Program-made: the position numbers and the translations under genes
In this document: in pieces, positions 1-7,994 of the stretch
Position numbering within the stretch: the stretch's first letter is position 1
Layout of the letters: every line of letters starts with the position of its first letter
The notes under the pieces: generated by a model
Told to the model about the DNA's origin: nothing
The model's input: only the letters and a program-made list of their open reading frames with translations
Database searches by the model: none
NCBI RefSeq assembly: GCF_020991275.1
Contig: NZ_JAJLQY010000004.1
Span: 1-64,000 of the forward strand
Length of the DNA: 64,000 nt
DNA from: Actinocorallia sp. API 0066
Lineage (GTDB): Bacteria; Actinomycetota; Actinomycetes; Streptosporangiales; Streptosporangiaceae
Direction: 5' to 3'

Positions 1-72
1 GTCCTTTATTGGTTGATGAGTCTTTAGTCCGCTTTATGGGGTCGAGGGTGGCGGGGTGTCCCACCCCAGCGC

Positions 73-87
73 CTTTACGTAGTAAGG
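73..87. promoter_or_regulatory. CYTTACNNAGTAAGG operator, copy 1
   Basis: The sequence is CTTTACGTAGTAAGG: arms of six bases (one mismatch) around GTA. The same 15-bp element recurs at 2296, 4113 and 13023. This copy lies past the stop of the minus-strand hydrolase, so it most likely serves a gene left of the window. The repeat is seen; the operator role is inferred. Confidence 0.5.
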
Positions 88-90
88 TAA

Positions 91-126
91 GTCTCGGGCC
101 GTTCCCGACAGGGGGCGGCCCGAGAC
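91..126 (-). terminator. Rho-independent-type terminator of the hydrolase gene
   Basis: A perfect 11-bp stem (GTCTCGGGCCG at 91-101, CGGCCCGAGAC at 116-126) with a 14-nt loop sits just past the stop codon at 134 of the minus-strand gene. The U-tract on that strand is weak (TTACCTTACT), as is common in actinomycetes. Confidence 0.65.
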
Positions 127-133
127 TGGGGGG

Positions 134-1483
134 TCAGGGGGTGGGGGTTCGGGTGAGGGGTGGGGGGGTGAAGGGGGTGTAGCGGGGGGTGCCGCCTGTC
201 TTCTTGACGGCGGTGTTCAGGGACTCTGGGGTGGCGGTGGACCAGGTGCCGGTGGTGAGGCGGTGTTCCAGGGCGTGGAGGGCGGCGATCGTCTCCTGGG
301 GTTGGAAGGCGCAGTGGCCGGGGGCCCGCACAAAAGCCTGGTGGAGGTCGGGGGCGTGGCCCGCAGTGGTGACGCGGGCGGCGTACCAGTGGGCGTGTCC
401 GACGGGGACGATGTCGTCGGCGGTGGTGTGGATGCCCAGGACGGGCACCTTCAGCGCCCCCGTGGGTGTTGACGTGTTCAGGAGGTTCCGCACGGCCTTC
501 GGGTCGGGTTCGACCGAGGCGTCTCGGGTGAGGGCGGCGAGGTCGGCGGCCAGGTCGAGGCCGGCGCGCCGGTACAGGTGGTGGACCTGGTCGGCGGTGG
601 CGCTGCGGAGCAGCACCGCCCGGTAGTCCACGCCCCTGTTGCCCGAGCTGTTGCCGCCCGCCGCCAGCTCGATCTGCCGCCGCGCGTCGGTGAACTGGCC
701 GATCCGGCCCTCGGTCAGGATCCGGAACTGGTGCTCCTGCTGCGCCGCGTGGTCGCGCGGGCCGGGCGGGTCCTCGGCGTCCTGGCTCCAGGTCGGCAGG
801 TTCAGCAGCGCGGCGGCGAGGGCGAGCCGGGCGCGGCCCCGCGGGGTCTTCTGCGCCTTGACGGCCGCGTCCTGAAGCAGGTCGGTCGTCTCCTTGGTCT
901 GCTTGTCGTCCCGGTAGCGGACGAGCGGGACGTCGCGGCCGGGCAGCAGCAGCCGGGACAGCGCGTACTCGCCGTCGAGTTGGACGTCGTTCACGGTGAC
1001 GGCGCCCGCGACGAGCCCGCACGTGGTGAGCACCCCGTCGATCTTCCCGCGCGGGTCCTCGGCCTGCCGGGCCGCGACGAGCCCGCCCATGGACAGGCCG
1101 AGCGCGATCGTCCGGCGGGCCGGGCCGATCCGGCGCTCCAGCGCGTCGAGGGCGGCGAACTGGTCGTCCGCCGCGGTCTCCAGCGGCCACAGCGACGGCC
1201 CCGAGTAGGACGAGCCGACGAGCGCGTACCCCTCGGCGAGAAGCCGGTCCTTCGTCTCGTCGTCGGGCGCGGAGCGCGCGGTGAGCTCGCCGTACCCGTG
1301 CGCGTACAGGACGGCGGTGCCGTTCCACTCCTCGGGCACGTCGGCGACCCAGGTGGCGCCGCTCGGCAGCGTCCCGGACTGGCCGCCGCGCGGGCGCGGT
1401 GACTCGCGGGCCTCGCCCAGCGCGCACGCCGCGCACGCGAGGGCCACGGCCGCCGCCGCGAGACCCGATCTCAGCTTCCCCAT
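134..1483 (-). CDS. Secreted alpha/beta-hydrolase lipoprotein
   Basis: A 449-residue predicted exported hydrolase. The N-terminus is a typical signal peptide (MGKLRSGLAAAAVALACAAC) with Cys residues that fit a lipobox, so it is probably a membrane-anchored lipoprotein. The nucleophile elbow GLSMGG, preceded by YAHGYGE (oxyanion region), and a late GHCAF motif carrying the likely catalytic His mark an alpha/beta-hydrolase, possibly an esterase or peptidase of the large prolyl oligopeptidase-like group. The substrate cannot be told. The start is ATG after a GGGGAAG ribosome site. It is divergent from the TetR gene at 1568, and a perfect palindrome lies between them, so it is very likely that regulator's target. 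Confidence 0.85.
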   Translation of the reverse strand: MGKLRSGLAAAAVALACAACALGEARESPRPRGGQSGTLPSGATWVADVPEEWNGTAVLYAHGYGELTARSAPDDETKDRLLAEGYALVGSSYSGPSLWPLETAADDQFAALDALERRIGPARRTIALGLSMGGLVAARQAEDPRGKIDGVLTTCGLVAGAVTVNDVQLDGEYALSRLLLPGRDVPLVRYRDDKQTKETTDLLQDAAVKAQKTPRGRARLALAAALLNLPTWSQDAEDPPGPRDHAAQQEHQFRILTEGRIGQFTDARRQIELAAGGNSSGNRGVDYRAVLLRSATADQVHHLYRRAGLDLAADLAALTRDASVEPDPKAVRNLLNTSTPTGALKVPVLGIHTTADDIVPVGHAHWYAARVTTAGHAPDLHQAFVRAPGHCAFQPQETIAALHALEHRLTTGTWSTATPESLNTAVKKTGGTPRYTPFTPPPLTRTPTP

Positions 1484-1506
1484 CGAACCACTTCCCCGTT
1501 CACTCG

Positions 1507-1537
1507 CGATTAATGGCTACAGCGTTGCCATTAATCG
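1507..1537. promoter_or_regulatory. Perfect 31-bp inverted repeat between hydrolase and TetR genes
   Basis: CGATTAATGGC (1507-1517) and GCCATTAATCG (1527-1537) are exact reverse complements separated by nine bases. It sits 23 bp before the hydrolase ATG and 30 bp before the TetR GTG. Its AT-richness stands out from the surroundings. Length, symmetry and place fit an autoregulatory TetR operator. Confidence 0.8.
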
Positions 1538-1567
1538 GGGATGTGTCAAGTGGGCGATACTTGCCGG

Positions 1568-2245
1568 GTGGCGACGACACACGACGACGAGGCGGGCACC
1601 GGCGCGGCGCGCGGGCGGCGCGGCAGGCCGCCCGTGCCGCCGGAGCGGATCCTCGCGACGGCGCTGCTGATCGTCGACGAGGAGGGCGCCGACGCCCTGT
1701 CGATGCGGGCGCTCGCGCAGCGGCTCGGCTCGGGCACCGCGACGCTCTACCGCCACTTCGACGACCGCGCCGCCCTCGTCGCCGGGATCGCCGACCGCCT
1801 CTACGGCGAGATCGACGTCCCGGCCGGCACGTTCGACCCCGGCACCGACTGGCGCGAAGCCTGCCGCGCCCTCGCCCTGGCCATGTTCGACACCCTGGCC
1901 CGGCACCGGAACGTGGCGCCGCTCCTGGTCGGCCAGACCCCCACCGGGCCGCACGCGACGGCGCTGCGCGAACGCCACCTCACCGTCCTGCTCGGCGCGG
2001 GCTTCTCCCCCGCCACCGCCGCCCGCGCGCACGCCACCCTCTCCCGCCACGTCCTCGGCTTCGCCGTCCAGCTCACCCCGCCCCCCCAGGACGCGCCGCA
2101 CGAGCCGCCCGCCCCGGCGGACCCCCGGCGCCTCCCGGCGACGGCGGCCGTGGCGGACGTCCTGCCGATCCCGCTGGAGGAGGAGTTCGCCTTCGGCCTC
2201 GACCTGATCCTGGGCGGCCTCAGCGCCCTACGCGACACCCGGTGA
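1568..2245 (+). CDS. TetR/AcrR-family transcriptional regulator
   Basis: A 225-residue TetR-type repressor. After a basic arm (ARGRRGRPPVPPERI), the helix-turn-helix runs over about residues 20-65 (LSMRALAQRLGSGTATLYRHF). The C-terminal ligand domain resembles the TetR_C_11 type with the usual acidic run near the end (LEEEFAFGLDLILGGL). I chose GTG at 1568 over ATG at 1541 because the upstream ATG lies close to the operator and adds a non-conserved MCQVGDTCR leader. It is divergent from the lipoprotein hydrolase and probably represses both through the palindrome at 1507-1537. The ligand is unknown. Confidence 0.85.
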   Translation: MATTHDDEAGTGAARGRRGRPPVPPERILATALLIVDEEGADALSMRALAQRLGSGTATLYRHFDDRAALVAGIADRLYGEIDVPAGTFDPGTDWREACRALALAMFDTLARHRNVAPLLVGQTPTGPHATALRERHLTVLLGAGFSPATAARAHATLSRHVLGFAVQLTPPPQDAPHEPPAPADPRRLPATAAVADVLPIPLEEEFAFGLDLILGGLSALRDTR

Positions 2246-2295
2246 GAACGGGACGCGGCAGGTCGCGCGGGGTGAGGCGGTCGGCTTGGGGTGGG

Positions 2296-2310
2296 CTTTA
2301 CCTAGTAAGG
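2296..2310. promoter_or_regulatory. CYTTACNNAGTAAGG operator, copy 2
   Basis: CTTTACCTAGTAAGG ends eight bases before the nitrilase-family ATG at 2318 and nearly touches its ribosome site (GAGGGG). A protein bound here would block transcription or translation start, which fits repression. Same element as at 73, 4113 and 13023. Confidence 0.6.
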
Positions 2311-2317
2311 TGAGGGG

Positions 2318-3109
2318 ATGGAGACGTTGCGGGTGGGGGCGGCGCAGGTTCCTTCGGCGCCGGGGGACGTGCGGCGGAACGCGCGGACGGCGGCGGAGGT
2401 GGTGCGGCGGGCCGGGGAGCTCGGGGTCCGGCTTGTGGTGTTCCCCGAACTGTCGCTCATCGGCTACGACCTCGCCGCCGTCCGCGACCGGGAGAACGTG
2501 GTGACCGCCGACGACGTCCGCCTCGACGTGCTCCGCGACACCGCGCGCGCCGCCGGGGTCACCGCCGTCGTCGGCGCCGCGTGCCGCCGCGAGGGCGGCG
2601 CGGTGTGGATCGCCGCGCTCGCCGCCTGCCCCGACGGGCAGGTCCACGTGCACGGCAAGCGGTACCTGCACGGCCCGGAACGCGACCTGTTCCAGCCCGG
2701 CGGCGAGGGCGTCGTCCTCAACGTCGACGGCTGGAAGGTCGCGCTGGCCGTCTGCTACGACGCGGGCGTGCCCGACCACGCGGCCGAGGCGGCGCGCCGG
2801 GGCGCCGAGGTGTACGCGGGGTCGGTCCTGTACGACACGGGCGAGGCGCGCAGGTTCGACGTGCACTTCGCCGCCCGCGCCATGGACCACCGGATGTACG
2901 CGGTGGCCGCGAACTACCCGTGCGGTGAGGCGGGGCTCGGCGCGGGCTGGGCGTCGTGCGGCGCGAGCGGCGTCTGGCACCCCGACGGCCGCCGGATCCA
3001 CCGCGCGGGCGCCGACTCCGGCCTCCTGCTCGCCGACCTGGCGCACGCCGAACTCCAGGCGCTGCGGGCCAGGGACACCCGCGCGGGCTACCCCAGGGGC
3101 GCGACCTGA
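2318..3109 (+). CDS. Carbon-nitrogen hydrolase (nitrilase superfamily)
   Basis: A 263-residue cytoplasmic amidase-type enzyme. The catalytic triad is visible: Glu44 (VVFPELS), Lys114 (HGKRYLHG) and Cys146 (AVCYDAG). The length fits the superfamily. It hydrolyses a non-peptide C-N bond, but the substrate is not set by sequence. The operator copy at 2296 ties it to the agmatine/DDAH operon, so an omega-amide or carbamoyl product of guanidine breakdown is a reasonable guess. The histidine phosphatase gene follows 52 bp downstream on the same strand. Confidence 0.85.
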   Translation: METLRVGAAQVPSAPGDVRRNARTAAEVVRRAGELGVRLVVFPELSLIGYDLAAVRDRENVVTADDVRLDVLRDTARAAGVTAVVGAACRREGGAVWIAALAACPDGQVHVHGKRYLHGPERDLFQPGGEGVVLNVDGWKVALAVCYDAGVPDHAAEAARRGAEVYAGSVLYDTGEARRFDVHFAARAMDHRMYAVAANYPCGEAGLGAGWASCGASGVWHPDGRRIHRAGADSGLLLADLAHAELQALRARDTRAGYPRGAT

Positions 3110-3161
3110 CGCCCGGCTCGGTAACGTCTGGGGCGAGTCTTTTCCTCCCGGGGGGTCGTCC

Positions 3162-3806
3162 ATGCCCGTCATCCATCTGGTGCGGCACGCGCAGGCGTCG
3201 TTCGGCGCCGCCGACTACGACGCGCTGTCGCCGGTCGGCCCGGACCAGGCAGCCGTCGTCGGCAGGGCGCTCGCCGCGCGCAAGCCGCGCGAGCCGCTGA
3301 TCACCGCGGGCACGCTGGTGCGGCAGCGGGAGACGGCGCTGGGCCTGGCCGGGACGGCGGGGTTCGCCGGTCCGGTGGACACCGACGCGCGCTGGAACGA
3401 GTACGACTTCCTGCACCTGGTCGCCGAGGCCGCCGAGGTCGGCCAGGCGCGGTCGAACGCGGACTTCCAGGGCCTGCTCGACGTGGCGTTGCGCGCGTGG
3501 ATCGAGGAGGACGCGCCGGACGGGTGGCGGGCGTTCGCCGACGGCGCGCTGGCCGCCGTCACCGCGCTGGCCGAGCGGCTCGGCCGGGGCAGGGACGGGA
3601 TCGCGGTCACCTCCGGCGGGGTGATCGCGGCGATCTGCGGGGCGCTGCTGGACGCGCCTCCGGCCGGGGTGGTGGCGCTGAACCGGGTCATGGTGAACGC
3701 CTCGATCACCACGCTGCTCGTGGGGTCGTCGGGCCTCACGTTGCTCACGGTCAACGATCACGCGCACTTCACCGGCGACGGCAGGGCGCTGCTCACCTAC
3801 CGCTGA
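3162..3806 (+). CDS. Histidine phosphatase family protein
   Basis: A 214-residue protein of the phosphoglycerate mutase-like branch. The phosphate-binding RHG-type motif is near the N-terminus (VIHLVRHAQAS, with His acting as phospho-acceptor) and a TSGGVIAA segment occupies the place of the second conserved block. The start ATG is chosen because it begins immediately at the conserved MPVIHLVRHA strand and the region upstream overlaps the preceding nitrilase gene. Substrate unknown; members dephosphorylate small metabolites or phosphoproteins. It may be cotranscribed with the nitrilase gene. Confidence 0.85.
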   Translation: MPVIHLVRHAQASFGAADYDALSPVGPDQAAVVGRALAARKPREPLITAGTLVRQRETALGLAGTAGFAGPVDTDARWNEYDFLHLVAEAAEVGQARSNADFQGLLDVALRAWIEEDAPDGWRAFADGALAAVTALAERLGRGRDGIAVTSGGVIAAICGALLDAPPAGVVALNRVMVNASITTLLVGSSGLTLLTVNDHAHFTGDGRALLTYR

Positions 3807-3818
3807 CGGCCCCGCCGG

Positions 3819-4046
3819 TCACTGCCGGTACCGCTCGACCTCGTCGGCGGGGCGGGCGTGCGCCTCGCCGGGGTTGACGCCGTACTCGCGGGCGGCGCGG
3901 CGCTGGCGCAGCAGGTCCCAGCAGACGTCGAGCTCCTCCTCCAGCGCCCTCACCCGGGCCGCGTTGCCGGGCTCGCCGGACGCGCGCAGCTCGTGTTCCT
4001 CGGCGATCATCCGTTTGATCCGCTCCAGGATCTGTTCGTCACCCAT
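3819..4046 (-). CDS. DUF2630 family small protein
   Basis: A 75-residue acidic, helical protein matching the actinobacterial DUF2630 pattern: an N-terminal ILERIKRMIAEEHELR helix, then LEEELDVCWDLLRQRRA, and a C-terminal VERYRQ. No function is known for the family. I start at ATG 4046 because the conserved region begins at MGDEQ and the longer reading adds 15 unrelated residues. It is convergent with the phosphatase gene and stands alone. Confidence 0.85.
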   Translation of the reverse strand: MGDEQILERIKRMIAEEHELRASGEPGNAARVRALEEELDVCWDLLRQRRAAREYGVNPGEAHARPADEVERYRQ

Positions 4047-4112
4047 GTGCGCAGCATTCCCCGGCGGCACGCGTCCAGTCACCCGCACCACGGGAACCGC
4101 CCCACCCGGCGA

Positions 4113-4127
4113 CTTTACGCAGTAAGG
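4113..4127. promoter_or_regulatory. CYTTACNNAGTAAGG operator, copy 3
   Basis: CTTTACGCAGTAAGG lies 33 bp before the VOC gene start, where a core promoter would be expected. Same element as at 73, 2296 and 13023. Confidence 0.6.
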
Positions 4128-4160
4128 TTACTTGAGGTCGCGGAGGGGAAGGACGGTCGG

Positions 4161-4574
4161 ATGAACTGGACCCTGGAAGTCGTCGTGGTGCCCGTCGCGG
4201 ACGTGCCGCGCGCCGTCGCGTTCTACGCCGACCGGCTCGGCTGGTCCCTCGACCACCACACGCCGCTGCCGGACGGCCGCGCGATGGCCCAGCTCACCCC
4301 GCCCGGCTCCGGCTGCTCGATCGTCGTGTCCGACGGGCTCACCGAGATGCCGCCGGGCTCGCTGCGCGGCCTCCAGCTCGTCGTCAACGACCTGCGCGCC
4401 GCGCACGCCGAGCTGCTCGAACGCGGTGTGGAGACCGGCGACATCGTCGTCTACGGGCGCACCGGCCAGCGCCCCTCCGACCTCGGCGACGACCTCAACA
4501 ACGTCGGCTTCCTCCACTTCACCGACCCCGACGGCAACGCCTGGGCCGTCCAGCAGATCACCGACCGGCCCTGA
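4161..4574 (+). CDS. VOC (glyoxalase/dioxygenase) family protein
   Basis: A 137-residue protein with the beta-alpha-beta-beta-beta repeats of the vicinal oxygen chelate fold: first half LEVVVVPVADVPRAVAFYADRLGW, second half beginning LQLVVNDL and ending FTDPDGNAWAVQQ. Glu/His metal ligands at conserved ends are only partly evident, so it may be an enzyme or a binding protein. It is convergent with the DDAH gene and carries its own copy of the shared operator, which suggests the same inducer as the agmatine/DDAH operon. The substrate is unknown. Confidence 0.85.
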   Translation: MNWTLEVVVVPVADVPRAVAFYADRLGWSLDHHTPLPDGRAMAQLTPPGSGCSIVVSDGLTEMPPGSLRGLQLVVNDLRAAHAELLERGVETGDIVVYGRTGQRPSDLGDDLNNVGFLHFTDPDGNAWAVQQITDRP

Positions 4575-4604
4575 CCCCGGCGAGCGCGGACAGCACCCGG
4601 CGGC

Positions 4605-5372
4605 TCACCGGACCCGCACGCTGAGGCAGGTGACGCAGCCTTCGAGCTTCTCGAACTCGGAGATGTCGACCATCTCCACCGGGTACCCGAGGCCGGTGAG
4701 GAGCGCGGCGGTCTCCGGCGCGGCCGAGCTGAGCAGCAGCGCGGCACCGAGCAGCACGACGTGCGCGCCCGCCTCCTCCGGGACGGCCAGGAACCGGTCG
4801 AACAGGGACGGGTCGTCCACCAGCGGCGGGTACCCGATGACCGTCCCGTCCGGCAGCGCGGTGACCGCGCTCTTCAGGTGCATCGCCCTGGTCACCGGGA
4901 CCGCCGTCACCGTGTAGCCGTGCGGTTCGACGAGCGCGGCGAGCTGGGCGACGCCGTCGGCGTTGGTGCTGGCCGTCAGCCCGACGTACACCCGTGTGCC
5001 GATCTTGAGCACGTCGCCGCCGTCGAGGGTGGCGGGCGCGGTGATCGTCGCGACGGGCAGGCCGAGGCCGCGCACGAACGCCTCGACCGCGACGGTCTCC
5101 GGGCCGCGCGGCGCGGCGGGCCTGGTCACCACGGCGAGGTCCCCGAACATGACGACGGAGTCCTCGATGAACACCGAGTCGGGCAGCGTGTCGTCACCGG
5201 GCACCTGGAGGGTCGGCCAGCCGTGCCGCTCCAGCGCGGCGAGGTAGCCGGCCCACTGGCGGCGGGCGAGGTCGAGGTCGATCTCCTGGCGTTCGGCGAA
5301 GAGGACGACGCCGTCGGCGAGGGTCGCGGCGGGCGGCCGGACGAGCGCGACGGGGCGGGTGAGCGTGGGCAT
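4605..5372 (-). CDS. Dimethylarginine dimethylaminohydrolase (DDAH) family
   Basis: A 255-residue member of the guanidino-group modifying superfamily. DDAH turns N-methylated arginines into citrulline plus methylamines. Visible family signatures are FIEDSVV, LDGGDVL, the catalytic His165 (AMHLKSAV) and the nucleophile Cys249 near the C-terminus (CVTCLSVR). Length matches bacterial DDAH. Last gene of the nine-gene operon, 50 bp after the amidase gene. Some actinobacterial homologues may act on other arginine analogues, so the exact substrate is open. Confidence 0.88.
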   Translation of the reverse strand: MPTLTRPVALVRPPAATLADGVVLFAERQEIDLDLARRQWAGYLAALERHGWPTLQVPGDDTLPDSVFIEDSVVMFGDLAVVTRPAAPRGPETVAVEAFVRGLGLPVATITAPATLDGGDVLKIGTRVYVGLTASTNADGVAQLAALVEPHGYTVTAVPVTRAMHLKSAVTALPDGTVIGYPPLVDDPSLFDRFLAVPEEAGAHVVLLGAALLLSSAAPETAALLTGLGYPVEMVDISEFEKLEGCVTCLSVRVR

Positions 5373-5422
5373 GTGTTCCTCCCGGGTGGTGCGCGGCCCT
5401 GCGACGGGCCGGGGCGGACGGG

Positions 5423-6352
5423 TCAGCGGGCGAGCGCCGCGTAGGTGTCGGGGCGGCGGGTGCGCAGGAACGGGAACAGGGCGAGCCAGTCGGCGCGCTG
5501 CGCGAGGTCGAGCCGGGCGACGAGCACGGCGTCCTCGTCGCGGGGCGCCTGGACGAGGACGCGCCCGTAGGGGTCGCTGATGAACGACGACCCGTAGAAG
5601 GTCAGCAGCCCTTCGGCGCCCCACCGGTTCGGCACGACCATGAACAGCCCGTTCGCGATGCCGTTCCCGACGATGACCTGGCGCCACAGCGGCGCGGTGT
5701 CGAAGTCGGGGTGGTCGGGCTCGGAGCCGATCGCCGTCGCGTAGACGAGGAGTTCCGCGCCGCCCAGGGAGTAGGCGCGGGCGACCTCGGGGAACCACTC
5801 GTCCCAGCAGGTCGGCATGCCGAGCCGGGGCGCGCCCGGCAGGTCCAGGTCGAGCACCGGGTAGGGGTCGCCGTCGGCGGGCCCCGGCCGGAAGTAGGCG
5901 TCCTCGTAGTACCCGGCGGTGACGGGAATGTGGAGCTTGCGGGTGCGGGCCGCGATCCGCCCGTCGGGGCCGACGAGGATCGCCGTGTTGTAGCCCAGCC
6001 CGTCTTCCGCGTCGGCCCTCTCGTACAGGGACGCGTGGACGTGCACGCCGTGCGCGGCGGCCGTCTCGGCGGCGAACGCGTGGGTCGGGCCGCCTTCGAG
6101 CGGCTCGGCGAGGTCGGCGGGGGTGCCCTCGGGCTTGGTGTCGGCCGGGTAGCGGGACAGCGTCAGCTCCGGCAGGAACACCACCTGAGCGCCCCGCGCG
6201 GCGGCCGCGGCGATCCCGGCGGCGAGCACGGCGCGGTGCTCGGCCGGGTCGGCGTGCCAGCGGGTCTGCACGGCGGCGACGGTCAGCGGCTCGCGTCCGG
6301 TGGCGGTGACGCGGGCGGGCGAGCCGTGTTCGGGGGCGACGATGACCTTCAT
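5423..6352 (-). CDS. aguB: N-carbamoylputrescine amidase-like carbon-nitrogen hydrolase
   Basis: A 309-residue nitrilase-superfamily enzyme. The triad is Glu62 (FLPELTLSR), Lys139 (RTRKLHIP) and Cys182 (PTCWDEWFPEVAR). The CWDEWFPE block is typical of N-carbamoylputrescine amidases, which release ammonia, CO2 and putrescine. The ATG overlaps the stop of the agmatine deiminase gene (ATGA), so the two are translationally coupled, in keeping with successive steps of agmatine to putrescine. An N-terminal extension of about 22 residues precedes the first strand. Confidence 0.85.
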   Translation of the reverse strand: MKVIVAPEHGSPARVTATGREPLTVAAVQTRWHADPAEHRAVLAAGIAAAAARGAQVVFLPELTLSRYPADTKPEGTPADLAEPLEGGPTHAFAAETAAAHGVHVHASLYERADAEDGLGYNTAILVGPDGRIAARTRKLHIPVTAGYYEDAYFRPGPADGDPYPVLDLDLPGAPRLGMPTCWDEWFPEVARAYSLGGAELLVYATAIGSEPDHPDFDTAPLWRQVIVGNGIANGLFMVVPNRWGAEGLLTFYGSSFISDPYGRVLVQAPRDEDAVLVARLDLAQRADWLALFPFLRTRRPDTYAALAR

Positions 6353-7389
6353 GGCTCCTCCTTCGGGGCGGGGAGTGCGGGCTGCTGCTGGGTGATGCAG
6401 TGGACGCCGCCGCCGCGCGCGAACAGCGGCCTGGCGTCCACCGGGACGACCGCGCGGCCCGGGTAGGCGGCGGCGAGGATCTCCAGCGCCTCGGCGTCGT
6501 GCGGGTCGGCGAACGCGCACGCGATGACGGCGCCGTTGGCGACGAAGTGGTTGACGTAGCTGTAGTCGACGAACCCGTCGGCGTCCCGGAGCGTGGCGGG
6601 CGCGGGCAGGCGGGTCACCTCCAGGCGGCGGCCGCGCGCGTCGGTCGCCCGCGACAGCAGGGCGATGAGTTCGGCGGAGACGGCCGCGTCGGGGTGGGCC
6701 GGGTCGCGCTGGTCGTGCACGAGGACCCGGCCGGGCGCGGGGAACGTCGCGACGATGTCGACGTGGCCGCGGGTGCCGTACCGCTCGGAGTCGCGGGTGA
6801 GGCCGCGCGGCAGCCACAGCGTCTTCTCCGCCCCGACGGTCCTGGCGAGTTCGGCCTCGACGTCGGCCTCGGTCCAGCCGGGGTTGCGGCGCGGGTCGAG
6901 CTGGACGGTCCTGGTGGCCAGGAACGTGCCCTCGCCGTCGGTGTGCAGGCCGCCGCCCTCGTTGACCAGCGGCGACGTGATCGGTTCCGCGCCGGACGCG
7001 GCGGTGGCGATCTCGCTGGCGCGCGCGTCGTGCTTCCAGGACGCCCACTCCTGCGCGCCCCATCCGTTGAACACCCAGTTCACCGCGCCGAGCCCGGCGG
7101 GCCCGACGACGAAGGTGGGGCCGGTGTCGCGGTACCAGGCGTCGTCGAGGTCGGCCTCGTGCACGGTGACGGCCGCGCCGAGCAGCCGCCGCGCCTCGGC
7201 CCGCTCGACCGGCGGGACGATCATGTGCAGGGGTTCGTGTTCGGCGACCGCGTTGGCGACCGCCGCCCAGGTGCCGCGCGCGAGGTCGGCCTCGGCGCGG
7301 GTGTCGCCGAGCGTGTAGGCGGCCGACGGCCACGCCATCCAGGCGGCGTCGTGCGGGGCGGTCTCGGCGGGCATGCTCCAGCCGGTCAC
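6349..7389 (-). CDS. aguA: Agmatine deiminase (peptidyl-arginine deiminase family)
   Basis: A 346-residue cytosolic enzyme hydrolysing agmatine to N-carbamoylputrescine. Visible signatures: AWYRDTGPTF, VNEGGGLHTDGEG, RGHVDIVATF and the C-terminal catalytic GGGVHCITQQQP with Cys331. The start is GTG at 7389, whose last bases form GTGA with the stop of the TetR gene; an in-frame ATG at 7374 is a fallback. Overlap with the amidase downstream supports one pathway. Length is slightly below the usual 360 or so. Confidence 0.9.
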   Translation of the reverse strand: MTGWSMPAETAPHDAAWMAWPSAAYTLGDTRAEADLARGTWAAVANAVAEHEPLHMIVPPVERAEARRLLGAAVTVHEADLDDAWYRDTGPTFVVGPAGLGAVNWVFNGWGAQEWASWKHDARASEIATAASGAEPITSPLVNEGGGLHTDGEGTFLATRTVQLDPRRNPGWTEADVEAELARTVGAEKTLWLPRGLTRDSERYGTRGHVDIVATFPAPGRVLVHDQRDPAHPDAAVSAELIALLSRATDARGRRLEVTRLPAPATLRDADGFVDYSYVNHFVANGAVIACAFADPHDAEALEILAAAYPGRAVVPVDARPLFARGGGVHCITQQQPALPAPKEEP

Positions 7390-7994
7390 GCCGTGCCCCC
7401 GGACGTCCAGGGGAGCTGCGGGCCGGTGAAGCGGGCCAGGATGCGCATGGCGCGGTCGCGGGTGAGCGGCCGGTAGCCGACGACGACGCGGATGGTCAGG
7501 CCGTCCAGCAGCGCGGCGACGCCCTCGATGACGTCCTCGACGTCCAGGTCGGCGGGCAGCTCGCCGCGCTCCTTGCCGTACTCGGCGATCTCGCGGAGCA
7601 GCCCGAGCCAGGCGGCCTCCAGCTCGGTGATGAGGTCGTGGACCGCCTCGTGGTGGACGGCCAGCGCCCACGCCTCAAGCCACATGAGCAGGCCGCTGTC
7701 GTGCAGGCCCATGGGGGCGCCCGCCTCCATCAGCCAGTCCCACCGCTCACGGGCGGACTCCCGTTCGGTGAACGCGGCGCGCGCCCGGTCCCGCAGGTCC
7801 TGTTCGACGACGCGCAGGGCGGCCATGAACAGGTCGTTCTTCGACTCGAAGTAGTAGAGCAGGTGGGCGCCCGACATGCCGAGGCTGGCGCCGATGTCCT
7901 GGAGGCGCACGTTGCCGAGGCCCTGCTCGCTGAGCGGGCCGATCGCGGCGCGCGCGATCTCGGCCGCCTTCTCCTGGCGTCGTGTGGTCTTCAC
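7386..7994 (-). CDS. TetR-family regulator inside the agmatine/DDAH operon
   Basis: A 202-residue repressor. The HTH spans about residues 9-55 (VRLQDIGASLGMSGAHLLYYFESKNDLF), followed by a TetR_C_6-like ligand domain as in BetI-type regulators. The GTG start at 7994 forms GTGA with the upstream ATPase stop, and the stop overlaps the agmatine deiminase start. It sits between transporter and enzyme genes, which makes it the best candidate to bind the CYTTACNNAGTAAGG sites at this operon and at the nitrilase and VOC genes. Its inducer would then be the transported guanidino compound; this is inference. Confidence 0.85.
   Translation of the reverse strand: MKTTRRQEKAAEIARAAIGPLSEQGLGNVRLQDIGASLGMSGAHLLYYFESKNDLFMAALRVVEQDLRDRARAAFTERESARERWDWLMEAGAPMGLHDSGLLMWLEAWALAVHHEAVHDLITELEAAWLGLLREIAEYGKERGELPADLDVEDVIEGVAALLDGLTIRVVVGYRPLTRDRAMRILARFTGPQLPWTSGGTA

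Noticed and set aside
75-1402. Long open frames on the other strand and in other frames of the hydrolase gene
   Set aside because: Arg/Pro/Gly-rich shadow translations caused by high GC; the minus-strand frame 134-1483 has the signal peptide, GxSxxG motif and ribosome site. The same logic removes similar frames throughout the window.
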